This document shows positions 54,905 through 63,665 of a DNA stretch of 64,000 nucleotides, in pieces (within the stretch, counting starts at the first letter, position 1; each line of letters begins with the position of its first letter). The stretch lies in contig CAWBQO010000006.1 in the NCBI GenBank assembly GCA_963790965.1, positions 744,001 to 808,000 of the forward strand. Reading direction: 5' to 3'. Position numbers and translations under genes: made by a program. A model generated the notes under the pieces. It did no database searches and was not told where the DNA came from. It saw only the letters and a list, made by a program, of their open reading frames with translations. The DNA comes from CAWBQO01 sp963790965. GTDB lineage: Bacteria; Bacteroidota; Rhodothermia; Rhodothermales; DASSAV01.

Positions 54905-55801
54905 TTACGAAGGAGGAGCCTGAACAGCGGCGGTCACCCAGTCGAGGTCCGTCGGTGTGGCGAGGCGATGAACGGCCTCGGGAAGATCTCCATTCTCGCG
55001 GGGGAATGCAAAGACGGCGCGCTTGGCTTCGAGCGCCCACGTCATGGCGGCCCAGGCAGGCGTATGAGGCTCCGGCTCCACAAAGACGAGCACGTGGGCA
55101 AGAGCGGCCTGAACCATCGCGCTTTCCCGCTCGTCGTGCGAAAAAGGCCGGTGGTTCATCTCGAAAGGGGACACCAGCGCGCCACCGGCCTTGACGAGGG
55201 CCGAGGCAGTCGGACGCATGGAGGTCGGAAGGTAGGCCAGTCCGCTCCCGACCACCATCGCCGAGCGGGCGGACGGTTGCGTCTGGACCACGATCTTCTG
55301 CAGCGCCACATCAAAGCCTGTGGATGCCCCGGTCACGGGCACGCCCCCCGCCGCGATGACTTTGTTCAGCAGCATCTGAGCGCTTTCATAAACAGGTTCG
55401 GAAACGGGCGGCTGCGCAAAGAAAGCGACGGTCGGGCGCTGCAGGCACGCCGTGTCGCCGTAGCAATAAAGGAGCACTGGCCGGTCCGACGCGGGCAGAT
55501 CGCTTAAGGCGGGCGGAAAAGCGGCGTCATGCAGGCACAGCGCCGCAACCCGGCGCGAGGCGACCATCTCCAACTCGCGCCTCGAGCGTTCCAGAACGTC
55601 CGCCATTGCCTCCTCGTCGAAGAGGCGCGCAACGGTCGCCTCCGCGTGCGGCGCGCTCTTGAGGCGCAGCAGCACCTGCTCGCGCGGGCAGGCCCGCAGC
55701 GCCTCCAGCGTCGGAAAGTGCTTCATCAGCCGCCCGGCAGACACGCGCCCGACTCCTTCCATCAGTAGCAGGGCGCGCGCAAAGTGTGCGGAAGGGGACA
55801 T
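54905..55801 (-). CDS. Divergent DprA/Smf-like protein
   Basis: A 298-residue protein built like DprA: N-terminal helix-hairpin-helix-type region (LLLMEGVGRVSAGRLMKHFPTLEALRACPREQ), then a Rossmann-like domain (HDAAFPPALSDLPASDRPVLLYCYGDTACL, VTGASTGFDVALQKIVV, VVGSGLAYL, GGALVSPFEMNHRPFSHDERESAMVQ, VLVFVEPEPHTPAWAAMTWALEAKRAVFAFPREN). The GSR strand-loop after the first beta strand and the RNR motif are missing, so DNA-loading activity is doubtful. In an operon with the radical SAM gene. It may be a specialised SLOG-fold protein. Confidence 0.72.
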   Translation of the reverse strand: MSPSAHFARALLLMEGVGRVSAGRLMKHFPTLEALRACPREQVLLRLKSAPHAEATVARLFDEEAMADVLERSRRELEMVASRRVAALCLHDAAFPPALSDLPASDRPVLLYCYGDTACLQRPTVAFFAQPPVSEPVYESAQMLLNKVIAAGGVPVTGASTGFDVALQKIVVQTQPSARSAMVVGSGLAYLPTSMRPTASALVKAGGALVSPFEMNHRPFSHDERESAMVQAALAHVLVFVEPEPHTPAWAAMTWALEAKRAVFAFPRENGDLPEAVHRLATPTDLDWVTAAVQAPPS

Positions 55802-55958
55802 GGGACGTGGGGAAAACGGCTTTGGACCGTTTCACTATCAGAAACGTTGCGGGTGCATACGGACTCCCGCGCCTCTTGTTTTCGGCGTAGGCCGCAATGC
55901 CTTGCTTTTCGTCTCCGGAGAAAGCATCTTATAGCCGTCCACTCTGCAAATCATCCCC

Positions 55959-57245
55959 TTGCCGGACCGGTTCGTGCCTCTTTCCCAAGCTCTCGAAGCG
56001 CTTCGCAACGCCTTCTCGCCGCCTGCCCCCCCGTCAAAGACCGCCCTCGTCATGGGCGGCGGTGGCGCGCGCGCGGCTTACCAGGCGGGTGTCCTCCGCT
56101 ACATTGCCGATGCGTTCCCCTCTACCGCCTTCAGCATCCTGACGGGCGTCTCGGCAGGTGCCATCAACGCCGCGCAGATGGCGAATCAGGACGGCTCCTT
56201 CGGAGACGCCACCGACGCCCTGCTGCGCTGCTGGCAAGAAATCACGGCGGAGAATGTGTACCGGTTCGAGGAGCCGTCGCGCTTTGGCCTCCTGTGGAAC
56301 TTCATCCGGCGCGGCGATGAGCTTGGCGAGGGCTTCATGCACGGCAAGCGCGGCATGCTCGACACCGCGCCCCTCCGGCAGTACCTCGTCGATCAACTCG
56401 GCACGGTGGACGGCCGGCTCGCCGGTGTGGCCGCCAATCTGCGTAACGGCGCGCTCGAAGCGGTTGCAATCATCACAACCAACTACATGACCGGCCAGAC
56501 GGTCTCCTGGGTGCAGGGCCGAAATATCGCCCTCTGGGAGCGTCCCAACCGCATCAGCATCAGAACCGACCTCACGGTGGACCATATCATGGCCTCCGCC
56601 GCCCTGCCACTGCTCTTCCCCGCCATTCGCCTCGACGATTGCTACTACGGAGACGGCGGCATTCGCCTTTCCTCTCCCCTTTCACCGGCAGTCCATCTGG
56701 GTGCGGATCGCATTCTCGCCATCTCCACGCGCTACGACCGCTCCCGAACAGAGGCCGATGAGCCGTCGACGGCGGGCTACCCGCCTGCGGCCCAGATAAT
56801 CGGCATTTTGATGAACGCGATCTTTCTCGATGCGCTGGAAGAAGACGCGCTCGTTCTCGAACGCATCAATCGCCTGGCCGAGACCATCCCTGCGAGAAAG
56901 CGGGGGCCGTTCCGACCGCTCAAAGTGCTCATTCTGCGGCCGTCGGTCGACCTCGGCAAGCTGTCCGGCCAGTACGACGTGCGCCTTCCGGAGCCGCTTC
57001 AACTGCTTACGAGTGGCCTCGGCACCGGCGAAACGCGCAGCCCGGACTGGCTGAGTATGCTCCTTTTCCAGCGCGACTACCTGACCGCTCTCATCGAGAT
57101 CGGCTACGAAGATGCGCGGCGGAACCGAGACCGCCTCGCGGCCTTCTTTGATACGGAGGAGGTTCTCGGTACGGCCGGCGAGCGACGCTTCAACGGAAAG
57201 AACGCCGCGCCGAAAGACGTTGCTGCGGCTCGGCCGACCACATAG
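55959..57245 (+). CDS. Patatin-like phospholipase
   Basis: A 428-residue patatin-family lipid acyl hydrolase: GGGGARAAYQAGVLRYIADA (oxyanion Gly-rich loop), GVSAGAINA (catalytic Ser in GxSxG) and YYGDGGIRLSSPL (catalytic Asp in DGG). The C-terminal part (from about residue 250) reads FRPLKVLILRPSVDLGKLS, typical of bacterial RssA-like patatins, and the protein ends with a basic tail. TTG at 55959 is the only reasonable start. It diverges from the DprA-like gene; a shared role is not supported. Confidence 0.88.
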   Translation: MPDRFVPLSQALEALRNAFSPPAPPSKTALVMGGGGARAAYQAGVLRYIADAFPSTAFSILTGVSAGAINAAQMANQDGSFGDATDALLRCWQEITAENVYRFEEPSRFGLLWNFIRRGDELGEGFMHGKRGMLDTAPLRQYLVDQLGTVDGRLAGVAANLRNGALEAVAIITTNYMTGQTVSWVQGRNIALWERPNRISIRTDLTVDHIMASAALPLLFPAIRLDDCYYGDGGIRLSSPLSPAVHLGADRILAISTRYDRSRTEADEPSTAGYPPAAQIIGILMNAIFLDALEEDALVLERINRLAETIPARKRGPFRPLKVLILRPSVDLGKLSGQYDVRLPEPLQLLTSGLGTGETRSPDWLSMLLFQRDYLTALIEIGYEDARRNRDRLAAFFDTEEVLGTAGERRFNGKNAAPKDVAAARPTT

Positions 57246-57344
57246 GCCAAGCGCCGGTGCTGATGCGGGAAAGGAGCGCGCACCATCAAACCTCCCGCCG
57301 CCTCCGACGTTAGCGCGTTGATCCAACGACTTGCTCTTTCTGCC

Positions 57345-58022
57345 ATGCTTTCCGGGCGCGCACTGCCATTTATCATGACCCTGCTTCTTGCGCCGGCCTG
57401 CCTTCAGGCGGCAGCGGCGCAACAGGAGCACGCTTTCCGCGTCGCGGCCGTCAAGTATGAGGGCGGCGGCGACTGGTACCAGGGACAGACGCCGCTCCCA
57501 AACCTCCTTGCATTCGCCCGCGATCACACGCGGCTCGACGTTGCACCAGCACCCGACGTCGTGGAAATCTCCAGCGACAAACTCTTCGACTATCCTTTCG
57601 TCTTCATGTCCGGGCACGGCAACATCGTCCTGACCAACGATGAGGTCCAGCGGCTGCGCGCCTATCTCGACGGCGGCGGCTTCCTTTTCATCGACGACGA
57701 CTACGGCCTTGACCCATACATCCGCCGCGAGTTGCAGCGTGTCTATCCTGAACAGGCGCTTGTCGAGTTGCCCTTCGATCACCCCATTTACAGCGCGCAC
57801 TACCGCTTCGACAAGGGTCCGCCAAAGATTCACGAGCACGATAACGGTGCGCCGCGCGGCTTTGGTATCTTGATCGACGGTCGGCTTGCCGTCTACTATA
57901 CGGTGGAGTCGAACATCAGCGACGGCTGGGAGTCGCCGGAGGTCCACCACGACCCGCCCGAGAAGCGAGAGGCGGCCCTCCGAATGGGAACGAACATCCT
58001 CGTCTTTGCCATGACGCAGTAG
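57345..58022 (+). CDS. DUF4159-domain exported protein
   Basis: A protein of about 225 residues with a signal peptide (ALPFIMTLLLAPACLQAAAAQ) and a DUF4159-like core: FRVAAVKYEGGGDWYQGQTPLPNLLAFARDHTRLDVAP, FPFVFMSGHGNIVLTNDEVQRLRAYLDGGGFLFIDDDYGLDPYIRRELQRV, and ILIDGRLAVYYTVESNISDGWES. The family is related to glutamine amidotransferase-like folds and is common in Bacteroidota, often next to Bat-type genes; here it stands alone. TTG at 57318 is an alternative start. R6 begins 14 bases after the stop. Confidence 0.85.
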   Translation: MLSGRALPFIMTLLLAPACLQAAAAQQEHAFRVAAVKYEGGGDWYQGQTPLPNLLAFARDHTRLDVAPAPDVVEISSDKLFDYPFVFMSGHGNIVLTNDEVQRLRAYLDGGGFLFIDDDYGLDPYIRRELQRVYPEQALVELPFDHPIYSAHYRFDKGPPKIHEHDNGAPRGFGILIDGRLAVYYTVESNISDGWESPEVHHDPPEKREAALRMGTNILVFAMTQ

Positions 58023-58035
58023 TAAGCTTTCGTAA

Positions 58036-58185
58036 GCGGCCGTTGAAATAGTAGAAAGTGCTATAGGTAGCCGACCTTATGGACCAAAGTACCCACGCAA
58101 CCTCCCCTTGATGGGCTTTCATGGAGGTGTTAGGGATTATTCCAGTTGCGTGTATCGCCCTATGAATAGTGATATATTCCTTCCA
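58036..58185 (+). mobile_element. MITE-like element copy R6, right half replaced
   Basis: Begins GCGGCCGTTGAAATAGTAG after flank GTAA (58032-58035) and retains AACCTCCCC...GGTGTTAGGG, but loses similarity near 58185, where a family-B repeat continues (58187-58405) and ends TCAAGAGCCTTAAC. The pair reads as a hybrid element. Confidence 0.65.
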
Positions 58186-58186
58186 C

Positions 58187-58405
58187 AGCCACTTGGCAGC
58201 CGGGAAGGGTAGATCCTTCACTGCGTTCAGGATGACAAGCGGGGATGCCGCAGTGGACTCCAAAGCGGCGGAGCACGCGGAAAACAGAACATCTCGCCCA
58301 GGTCGTGCCGGCGAAGCGAAGCACCTTAGCCTTGCTATACGTCGCTGTTGAATTTATTCACACAACCTCTAGTGCCTGGCAAACCTTCTCCTTTTTTCAA
58401 GAGCC
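58187..58405 (+). repeat. Family-B repeat copy fused to R6
   Basis: Carries AGATCCTTCACTGCGTTCAG and a GGCGAAGCGAAGCACC hairpin and ends near an inverted-repeat-like TTTTTTCAAGAGCC. The order of motifs matches 18457-18740 and 40520-40720. Confidence 0.6.
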
Positions 58406-58445
58406 TTAACTAACTTTCTTCCCTCATAAACTCCGCGTCAAACCC

Positions 58446-58796
58446 ATGCGTCTTCCCCTCCTCATGGCGGCACTTGCAGCCATCCTGCTCTTCCTTTTCA
58501 ACCCGGATATGGAGGATTTCTCCGTCTTCGCGAAGGAGCAATCGGCCGTATTGATGGAGGACCAACTCGGCGGCAGCGCCCTGGCACGGATGCTGGCAGG
58601 CGCGGGGTCAGACCTCGTCGGGGGTGCCGTGGCGCGCGCTACGGAGCGAAACAACTACTTCCTCTTCAGCACCTACACGCTCGACTTCGACGGAGACAAC
58701 AGGGAAGGAAACGAGTGGCGCTTTCTCGGCGTCGCGGGGATGTTCTTTGAACTCGATCGTCCGGAGGTCGTGAAGGACCTCACGCCCGCCCGCTAA
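58446..58796 (+). CDS. DUF4359-like small exported protein
   Basis: A 116-residue protein with an N-terminal hydrophobic helix (LPLLMAALAAILLFLF) followed by NPDMEDFSVFAKEQSAVLMEDQLGGS, a feature of the DUF4359 family, and ending NYFLFSTYTLDFDGDNREGNEWRFLGVAGMFFEL. The function is unknown. Its last four bases overlap the end of the Uma2 gene running in from the other side. Confidence 0.65.
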   Translation: MRLPLLMAALAAILLFLFNPDMEDFSVFAKEQSAVLMEDQLGGSALARMLAGAGSDLVGGAVARATERNNYFLFSTYTLDFDGDNREGNEWRFLGVAGMFFELDRPEVVKDLTPAR

Positions 58797-59347
58797 CGGG
58801 ACTGCTTTCCATAGAGCGCCCGCAGCGGAAGATCGATGCCGAGCGCGCTGCTCGTCAGCACCGCGTCTTCGCCGCCGACGACGAGCACGCCCCAGCCTTC
58901 GGCCGTGCGGCTGTAAAGGATCGCGCGGGGCGTGTCCTGCTCCAGGATCCAGTACTCTCGAAGGCACGGGACGCCCATGTACGCCTCCAGCTTGTCGCCC
59001 CGGTCGCGGTTCGCCGTCGATTCGGACAGCACCTCGACCAGCACGCTCGGGTTGAGCAGCGACGGCGGCCGCTCGTCCGTCAGTTCCGGCTCGCCGCAAA
59101 CCACCACCACATCCGGATAAACGTACCGATCTGCAGAAACCTGCACGCGCAGGTCGTTCGGAACGACGTTACACCGACCTTCAACCCCGTTGCCGATCTT
59201 CATGACCAGTCTACCAACAAGCACAGCGTGCCTCCACGACACCCCCGACATTGCCGTGATCTCGCCGTCCCAATATTCCCGCCGCACTTCGCTCCCTTCC
59301 TCAGTGGCGAGGTAGTCGTCGAGCGTGTAAGCAAGCGCCGTTTGCAT
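58793..59347 (-). CDS. Uma2-family restriction-endonuclease-like protein (copy 1)
   Basis: A 184-residue PD-(D/E)XK-fold protein of the Uma2/DUF820 family: LDDYLATEEGSEVRREYWDGEITAMSGVSWRHAVLV, YVYPDVVVVCGE (catalytic Asp), SVLVEVLSEST and KLEAYMGVPCLREYWILEQD. Such proteins are numerous in some phyla, with unknown function. A paralogue lies directly upstream (59372-59923) with almost identical ends but a different middle, see the second copy. Confidence 0.88.
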   Translation of the reverse strand: MQTALAYTLDDYLATEEGSEVRREYWDGEITAMSGVSWRHAVLVGRLVMKIGNGVEGRCNVVPNDLRVQVSADRYVYPDVVVVCGEPELTDERPPSLLNPSVLVEVLSESTANRDRGDKLEAYMGVPCLREYWILEQDTPRAILYSRTAEGWGVLVVGGEDAVLTSSALGIDLPLRALYGKQSR

Positions 59348-59371
59348 GGCGATTACAGGGCTGAAAGCCGG

Positions 59372-59923
59372 TTAGTCCTTGTGAACTCCATAGAGCGCCC
59401 GCAGCGGAAGGTCGATGCCGAGCGCGCTGCTCGTCAGCACCGCCTCCTCGCCACCGGCGACGAGCACGCCCCAGCCTTCGGCCGTGCGGCTGTAAAGGAT
59501 CGCGCGGGGCGTGTCCTGCTCAAGGATCCAGTACTCTTGAAGGCTCGGAACGCCCATGTACGCCTCCAGCTTGTCGCCCCGGTCGCGGTTCGCCGTCGAT
59601 TCGGACAGCACCTCGACCAGCACGCTCGGGTTGAGCAGCGACGGCGGCTTCTCGTCGGTAACCCGCGGTTCGCCGCAGACAACAATCAGATCCGCATAAA
59701 CATAGCGCTGCGGGTTCACCCGGACGCGCACGTCCGACGAGAAGACTTCGCACGCGCAAGGCCGGGCCAGCAGCTGCGCAACGAGGCGCATCACGACGCG
59801 GTCGTGCTGCAAAGAGACGCCGGACATGGCCGTGATCTCGCCGTCCCAGTACTCCCGCCGCACTTCGCTCTCTTCCTCCGTGGCGAGGTAGTCGTCGAGT
59901 GTATAAGCAAGGGCCGTTTGCAT
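59372..59923 (-). CDS. Uma2-family restriction-endonuclease-like protein (copy 2)
   Basis: A 183-residue homologue starting MQTALAYTLDDYLATEEESEV at ATG 59923 (the frame is open to 59953, so a ten-residue longer start is possible). Residues 1-37 and about 92-180 match copy 1 nearly perfectly, while residues about 38-91 (LQHDRVVMRLVAQLLARPCACEVFSSDVRVRVNPQRYVYADLIVV) are divergent. The catalytic Asp is retained in YADLIVVCGEP. The pair is a tandem duplication with mosaic structure. Confidence 0.88.
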   Translation of the reverse strand: MQTALAYTLDDYLATEEESEVRREYWDGEITAMSGVSLQHDRVVMRLVAQLLARPCACEVFSSDVRVRVNPQRYVYADLIVVCGEPRVTDEKPPSLLNPSVLVEVLSESTANRDRGDKLEAYMGVPSLQEYWILEQDTPRAILYSRTAEGWGVLVAGGEEAVLTSSALGIDLPLRALYGVHKD

Positions 59924-60106
59924 GGCGCGATCAACAGGAAGAAGCAGGTGCATCGTTTGTTAAGTCCGCATGAAGAGATTACCCGGTGCCCCTATGGCGG
60001 GTTTCCCATGCTCTTGCCGTGGAATTTACCGGCAGGGCAATGGTTTCCTTCGTAGATTTTCATCCCGCCTCATGCTATTGACCTAAAATCCAATTCGGAA
60101 TACCCC

Positions 60107-61414
60107 ATGCGCGACCTTCAGCAGAACGACCCCGAAGTTTTCGCAGCCATTGAAAAGGAAGTCAGTCGCCAGAACGACGGCCTGGAGCTGATTGCTTCCG
60201 AGAACTTTGTCTCCCGCGCGGTGCTCGAGGCGATGGGGACGCCGCTGACGAACAAGTACGCCGAGGGCCTTCCCGGCAAACGCTATTACGGCGGCTGCCA
60301 GTACGTGGACGTGGTGGAGGACCTCGCCCGGGACCGAGCGCGCCGCCTCTTCGACTGCGACTGGGTGAACGTGCAGCCGCACTCCGGCGCGCAGGCCAAT
60401 GCGGCCGTCTACCTGACGCTGCTCAAACCCGGCGAACGCCTGCTCGGGCTCGATCTCGCCCACGGCGGGCATCTGACGCACGGCAGCCCGGTGAACTTCT
60501 CCGGCATCCTCTACGACGCGGCCTTCTACGGTGTGGAGAAGGACGGCCCCAATGCCGGCCGCATCGACATGGACAAGGTGCGCGATAAGGCAAAGGAGGT
60601 CCAGCCGAAACTCCTCTCCATCGGTGCGAGCGCGTATCCGCGCGACTTCGATTACGAAGCCTTCCGCAGCATCGCCGATGAAGTCGGTGCGCTGCTATGG
60701 ATGGACATGGCGCATACGGCAGGGCTGATCGCGGCCAAACTCCTCCGCAACCCGCTCCCGCACGCGCACGTCGTCACGACGACCACCCACAAGACGCTTC
60801 GCGGGCCGCGCGGCGGCATGATCCTCGTCGGCCGCGACTTCGACAATCCGTTTGGCCTCACTGCTCCGAAGAGCGGCCGCACGAAGCGAATGAGCGAACT
60901 GCTCGACTCGGCCGTCTTCCCCGGCACGCAGGGCGGTCCGCTGATGCACGTCATCGCCGCTAAAGCGGTTGCCTTCGGCGAGGCGCTTGCGCCGTCCTTT
61001 GCCGAGTACCAGGCGCGTGTTCAGCAGAATGCCCGTAGCATGGCCGAAGCGTTCATCGAGAAGGGCTACAATCTCGTCTCGGGAGGCACGGACAACCACC
61101 TCGTCCTCATCGACCTTCGAAACAAGGGCGTCACGGGTAAGAAGGCGGAAGAAGCCCTCCAGGCCGCCAAGATCACGGTCAACAAGAACATGGTTCCGTT
61201 CGACTCCGAAAGCCCGTTCGTGACGAGCGGCATCCGTGTAGGCACGCCGGCCATGACCACCCGCGGCTTCGGGCGGGAGGAGTTTCGCCTGGTCGTGGAC
61301 CTGATGGACAGAGTTCTTACCAGCCCCGACGATGAATCTGCACGCGACAAGGTCCGTAATGAAGTGCATGACCTTTGCCGCCATTACCCGCTCTACGACT
61401 TCGCCGTGGCGTGA
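60107..61414 (+). CDS. glyA: Serine hydroxymethyltransferase
   Basis: Interconverts serine and glycine with tetrahydrofolate, pyridoxal phosphate-dependent. The 435-residue protein has LIASENFVSRAVLEAMGTPLTNKYAEGLPGKRYYGGCQYVD, NVQPHSGAQANAAVY, WMDMAHTAGLIAA, and the PLP lysine in TTTTHKTLRGPRGGM (Lys229). ATG 60107 gives the usual length. A TGCCG...CGGCA hairpin lies about 70 bases upstream (60014-60034) in an AT-richer leader; any regulatory role is inference. Confidence 0.97.
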   Translation: MRDLQQNDPEVFAAIEKEVSRQNDGLELIASENFVSRAVLEAMGTPLTNKYAEGLPGKRYYGGCQYVDVVEDLARDRARRLFDCDWVNVQPHSGAQANAAVYLTLLKPGERLLGLDLAHGGHLTHGSPVNFSGILYDAAFYGVEKDGPNAGRIDMDKVRDKAKEVQPKLLSIGASAYPRDFDYEAFRSIADEVGALLWMDMAHTAGLIAAKLLRNPLPHAHVVTTTTHKTLRGPRGGMILVGRDFDNPFGLTAPKSGRTKRMSELLDSAVFPGTQGGPLMHVIAAKAVAFGEALAPSFAEYQARVQQNARSMAEAFIEKGYNLVSGGTDNHLVLIDLRNKGVTGKKAEEALQAAKITVNKNMVPFDSESPFVTSGIRVGTPAMTTRGFGREEFRLVVDLMDRVLTSPDDESARDKVRNEVHDLCRHYPLYDFAVA

Positions 61415-62071
61415 TCCGGGGAGGCATAGACCGGGACCCCGTCGGCCCGTGCACTTCTTGCCCGTTGATGCGCAGGCCGGCCGTGATCGGCTGCGCGAAA
61501 AGAACGCCCATCGAAGCGTCTCACCTGTTTTCGTCGCGCGAACGATCCACTTCGCGGACAACGTCTTCGGCGGTCCGGGCGGGTCATTCGCTCCCAAGTA
61601 TTCCTCCACAAGGACGCCAAGTTGGCTCTTTGGATCAACGAGTCTGCTGATTCCGACCTTCGCGTTATTCTAGGTTCTTTGCAGATCGCCAGGGCAGGGC
61701 GCTTGTGAAACAGCGTGCCGTAAAGGTCGTGCCATGCTGCGATCCTTCGAGGCCTCGTTAATCATTCTACGTTCCCGCAGGCGGAGAGGCGCCGCCGCAC
61801 GCAGCATGACCCGTGGAGGCGCGTTGCCAGGCATTTGCGACTCAGACTCATGCCGCCTCCAGGCTCCCTGCTTGTCGTAATCAGGCCCGAGGACGCGGCG
61901 TGAACGAGAACGCGGCTTCTGAACGCCGCCCATCACCGCGGCTCGCGCAGGTCGCGGAACGGAACAGCAGGATATGAGGTAGAGTCAGACCCTGTCGGAA
62001 CATACACCCGAACCTTTGGGACGGGCGGAGCAGCCCGCCGGGATTCACAGTCGATGCCTTAACGCTTTTGC
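61415..62071. other. Gene-free stretch between glyA and the phosphoribosyltransferase
   Basis: About 650 bases. I see no tRNA, no complete gene and no element of the R family. Open runs on both strands are short and read as shadows of each other; a stretch near 61600-61680 reads LALWINESADSDLRVILGSLQIARAG on the + strand, which looks somewhat protein-like but is not placed in any family. It may be an eroded gene. Confidence 0.4.
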
Positions 62072-62668
62072 ATGCCCGCCTCCTCCAATAGTATGCCTTA
62101 TGCAGATCTCGTGGAGCTGGGACGGCAGTTGTACGACCAGTCCCTCATTCGGCGCGACCAGGAGCTGATTACGGACCCGCGCGGGCAGCCCATCGGCTGG
62201 CTACTCGATACGCGCATTCCGATGCTCGACGGGCGCATGTTCACTGAAGTTGGGGCGATGCTTGCAGACCGCCTCCGAGCGCGCGGCGTGTTCCAGGTCG
62301 CCGGCTTCGGTTTTGGGGCCTTCTCGATGACGTGCGCCGTGCTGGCCTCTCCGGGCGAACCGGCCTTCAGGGGCGGCTTCGTGCGCGAGCAGCGCAAACC
62401 GCACGGCCGCCGCCGCCTCGTCGAAGGTCCGGTTGACCGCAACGAACCCATCGTGCTGCTCGACGACATCCTCAACAGCGGCCGCAGCGCCTCTCGCGCC
62501 GTGTCGCTCTTGCGCGGGGAGGGCTTCCGCGTCGAAGGTCTGCTTACGCTGTTCAACTTTACCTGGAGCGGCGGCCGCGCCCGAATGGAAACGGAAGGCA
62601 TCTGGGTGGACTCGCTCCTCGACCTCAACCTGCGGGACAGCCGCAGCGGCGGTTCGGATTCCCAATGA
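62072..62668 (+). CDS. Orotate-phosphoribosyltransferase-like protein
   Basis: A 198-residue type I phosphoribosyltransferase fold: LRARGVFQVAGFGFGAFSMTCAVLAS, RGGFVREQRKPHGRRRLVEG (the FVRxxRKxHG loop of OPRTs), VDRNEPIVLLDDILNSGRSASRAVSLLRGEGF (PRPP motif, DD). The match is to pyrE-like enzymes, but the first 40 residues (LVELGRQLYDQSLIRRDQELITDPRGQPIGWLLDTRIPM) differ from housekeeping PyrE. It could serve pyrimidine salvage or another pathway. 47 bases before tatC on the same strand. Confidence 0.82.
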   Translation: MPASSNSMPYADLVELGRQLYDQSLIRRDQELITDPRGQPIGWLLDTRIPMLDGRMFTEVGAMLADRLRARGVFQVAGFGFGAFSMTCAVLASPGEPAFRGGFVREQRKPHGRRRLVEGPVDRNEPIVLLDDILNSGRSASRAVSLLRGEGFRVEGLLTLFNFTWSGGRARMETEGIWVDSLLDLNLRDSRSGGSDSQ

Positions 62669-62715
62669 ATCATTCTCCGTTCCCTCCTTTTGCTGCGTCG
62701 TAAATATCCATCTGT

Positions 62716-63591
62716 ATGAAGCTGTTCGGCTCACGCGAGACCACGCTCACGCCCGCGCTTACCGAGGGCGGCGACGGTGCCGGCATCTACCCGTCCGGGC
62801 CTACCGAGAACGAGCAGCTGGCAGAGATGTCCTTCCTGGATCATCTCGAAGACCTTCGGTGGTCCATCCTCAAGAGCATCGGCGGCATTCTCTTTACCAC
62901 CATCGTCTGCAGCTTCTTCGCCGACTGGGTCATTGAAGGGCTGCTGCTCGCGCCCACCCGCCCCGACTTCTTCATGTACGGCGTCTTCGGCGTGGATGCG
63001 TCCGCAGTTACGCTGCAGAATAGGGACATCACGGGCCAGTTCTTCGCCTACTGGGGTACCGTGCTCGCCGTCGGCCTGATCATTGGTTCGCCCATCGTCG
63101 TGTACCAGATGTGGCGCTTCATCGAGCCGGGCCTCTACCGCACCGAGCGGCGCGGACTTCGCTTTGCGGCGCTCTTCGCGACGTTCTTTTTCGTAAGCGG
63201 CCTTTCCTTTGGCTACCTCATCGTCACGCCGCTCGCGCTGCAGTTCTTCCAGAACTTCTCGATAGCGGACAACATCGTCAACGAGTTCGACATTTCGCGG
63301 TACTTCAGCATGATCACCACCTGGTCGTTCGGTGCGGGGCTGCTCTTCGAATTGCCGGTGTTCGTTTACTTTCTTGCCAAGCTCGGCATCGTTAATGCGG
63401 AAGTCATGCGCCGCATCCGAAAGTACGCCATTATAGGCATCTTGATCGTGGCGGCCATCATGACGCCGCCGGATGTTATCTCGCAGACGCTCGTCGCCAT
63501 TCCGCTCATGATGCTCTACGAGCTTTCGATCTTCATTGCCGGCGCGGTCGCCCGCAACCGGGAGAAAGAGCTGAATAAGGCGCTGGAATAG
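62716..63591 (+). CDS. tatC: Sec-independent translocase TatC
   Basis: Core subunit of the twin-arginine translocase, inner membrane. The 291-residue protein has six helices and the family motifs MSFLDHLEDLRWSILKSIGGILFT, VYQMWRFIEPGLYRTERRGLRFAALFATFFFVSGLSFGYLIVTPLALQFFQNF, and ITTWSFGAGLLFELPVFVYFLAKLGIV. The N-terminus has about 36 extra residues before the conserved region. No tatA or tatB gene is in the window. A protease gene follows after 74 bases on the same strand. Confidence 0.95.
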   Translation: MKLFGSRETTLTPALTEGGDGAGIYPSGPTENEQLAEMSFLDHLEDLRWSILKSIGGILFTTIVCSFFADWVIEGLLLAPTRPDFFMYGVFGVDASAVTLQNRDITGQFFAYWGTVLAVGLIIGSPIVVYQMWRFIEPGLYRTERRGLRFAALFATFFFVSGLSFGYLIVTPLALQFFQNFSIADNIVNEFDISRYFSMITTWSFGAGLLFELPVFVYFLAKLGIVNAEVMRRIRKYAIIGILIVAAIMTPPDVISQTLVAIPLMMLYELSIFIAGAVARNREKELNKALE

Positions 63592-63665
63592 TGTACAGGG
63601 TTTTCCGATGAACCAACAGGCTGCAGGCGCGGCGTTCGCCCGCAGCAGCGAAGACAGAGGCCGCA

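Noticed and set aside
52574..57245. A defence island made of Fic, radical SAM, DprA-like and patatin genes
   Set aside because: The genes are not one operon (the patatin diverges from DprA-like; Fic has its own gap), and no sensor, cyclase or methylase is present.
60010..60106. A riboswitch ahead of glyA
   Set aside because: Only a single short hairpin is visible; no glycine, SAM or THF-type aptamer core could be recognised.
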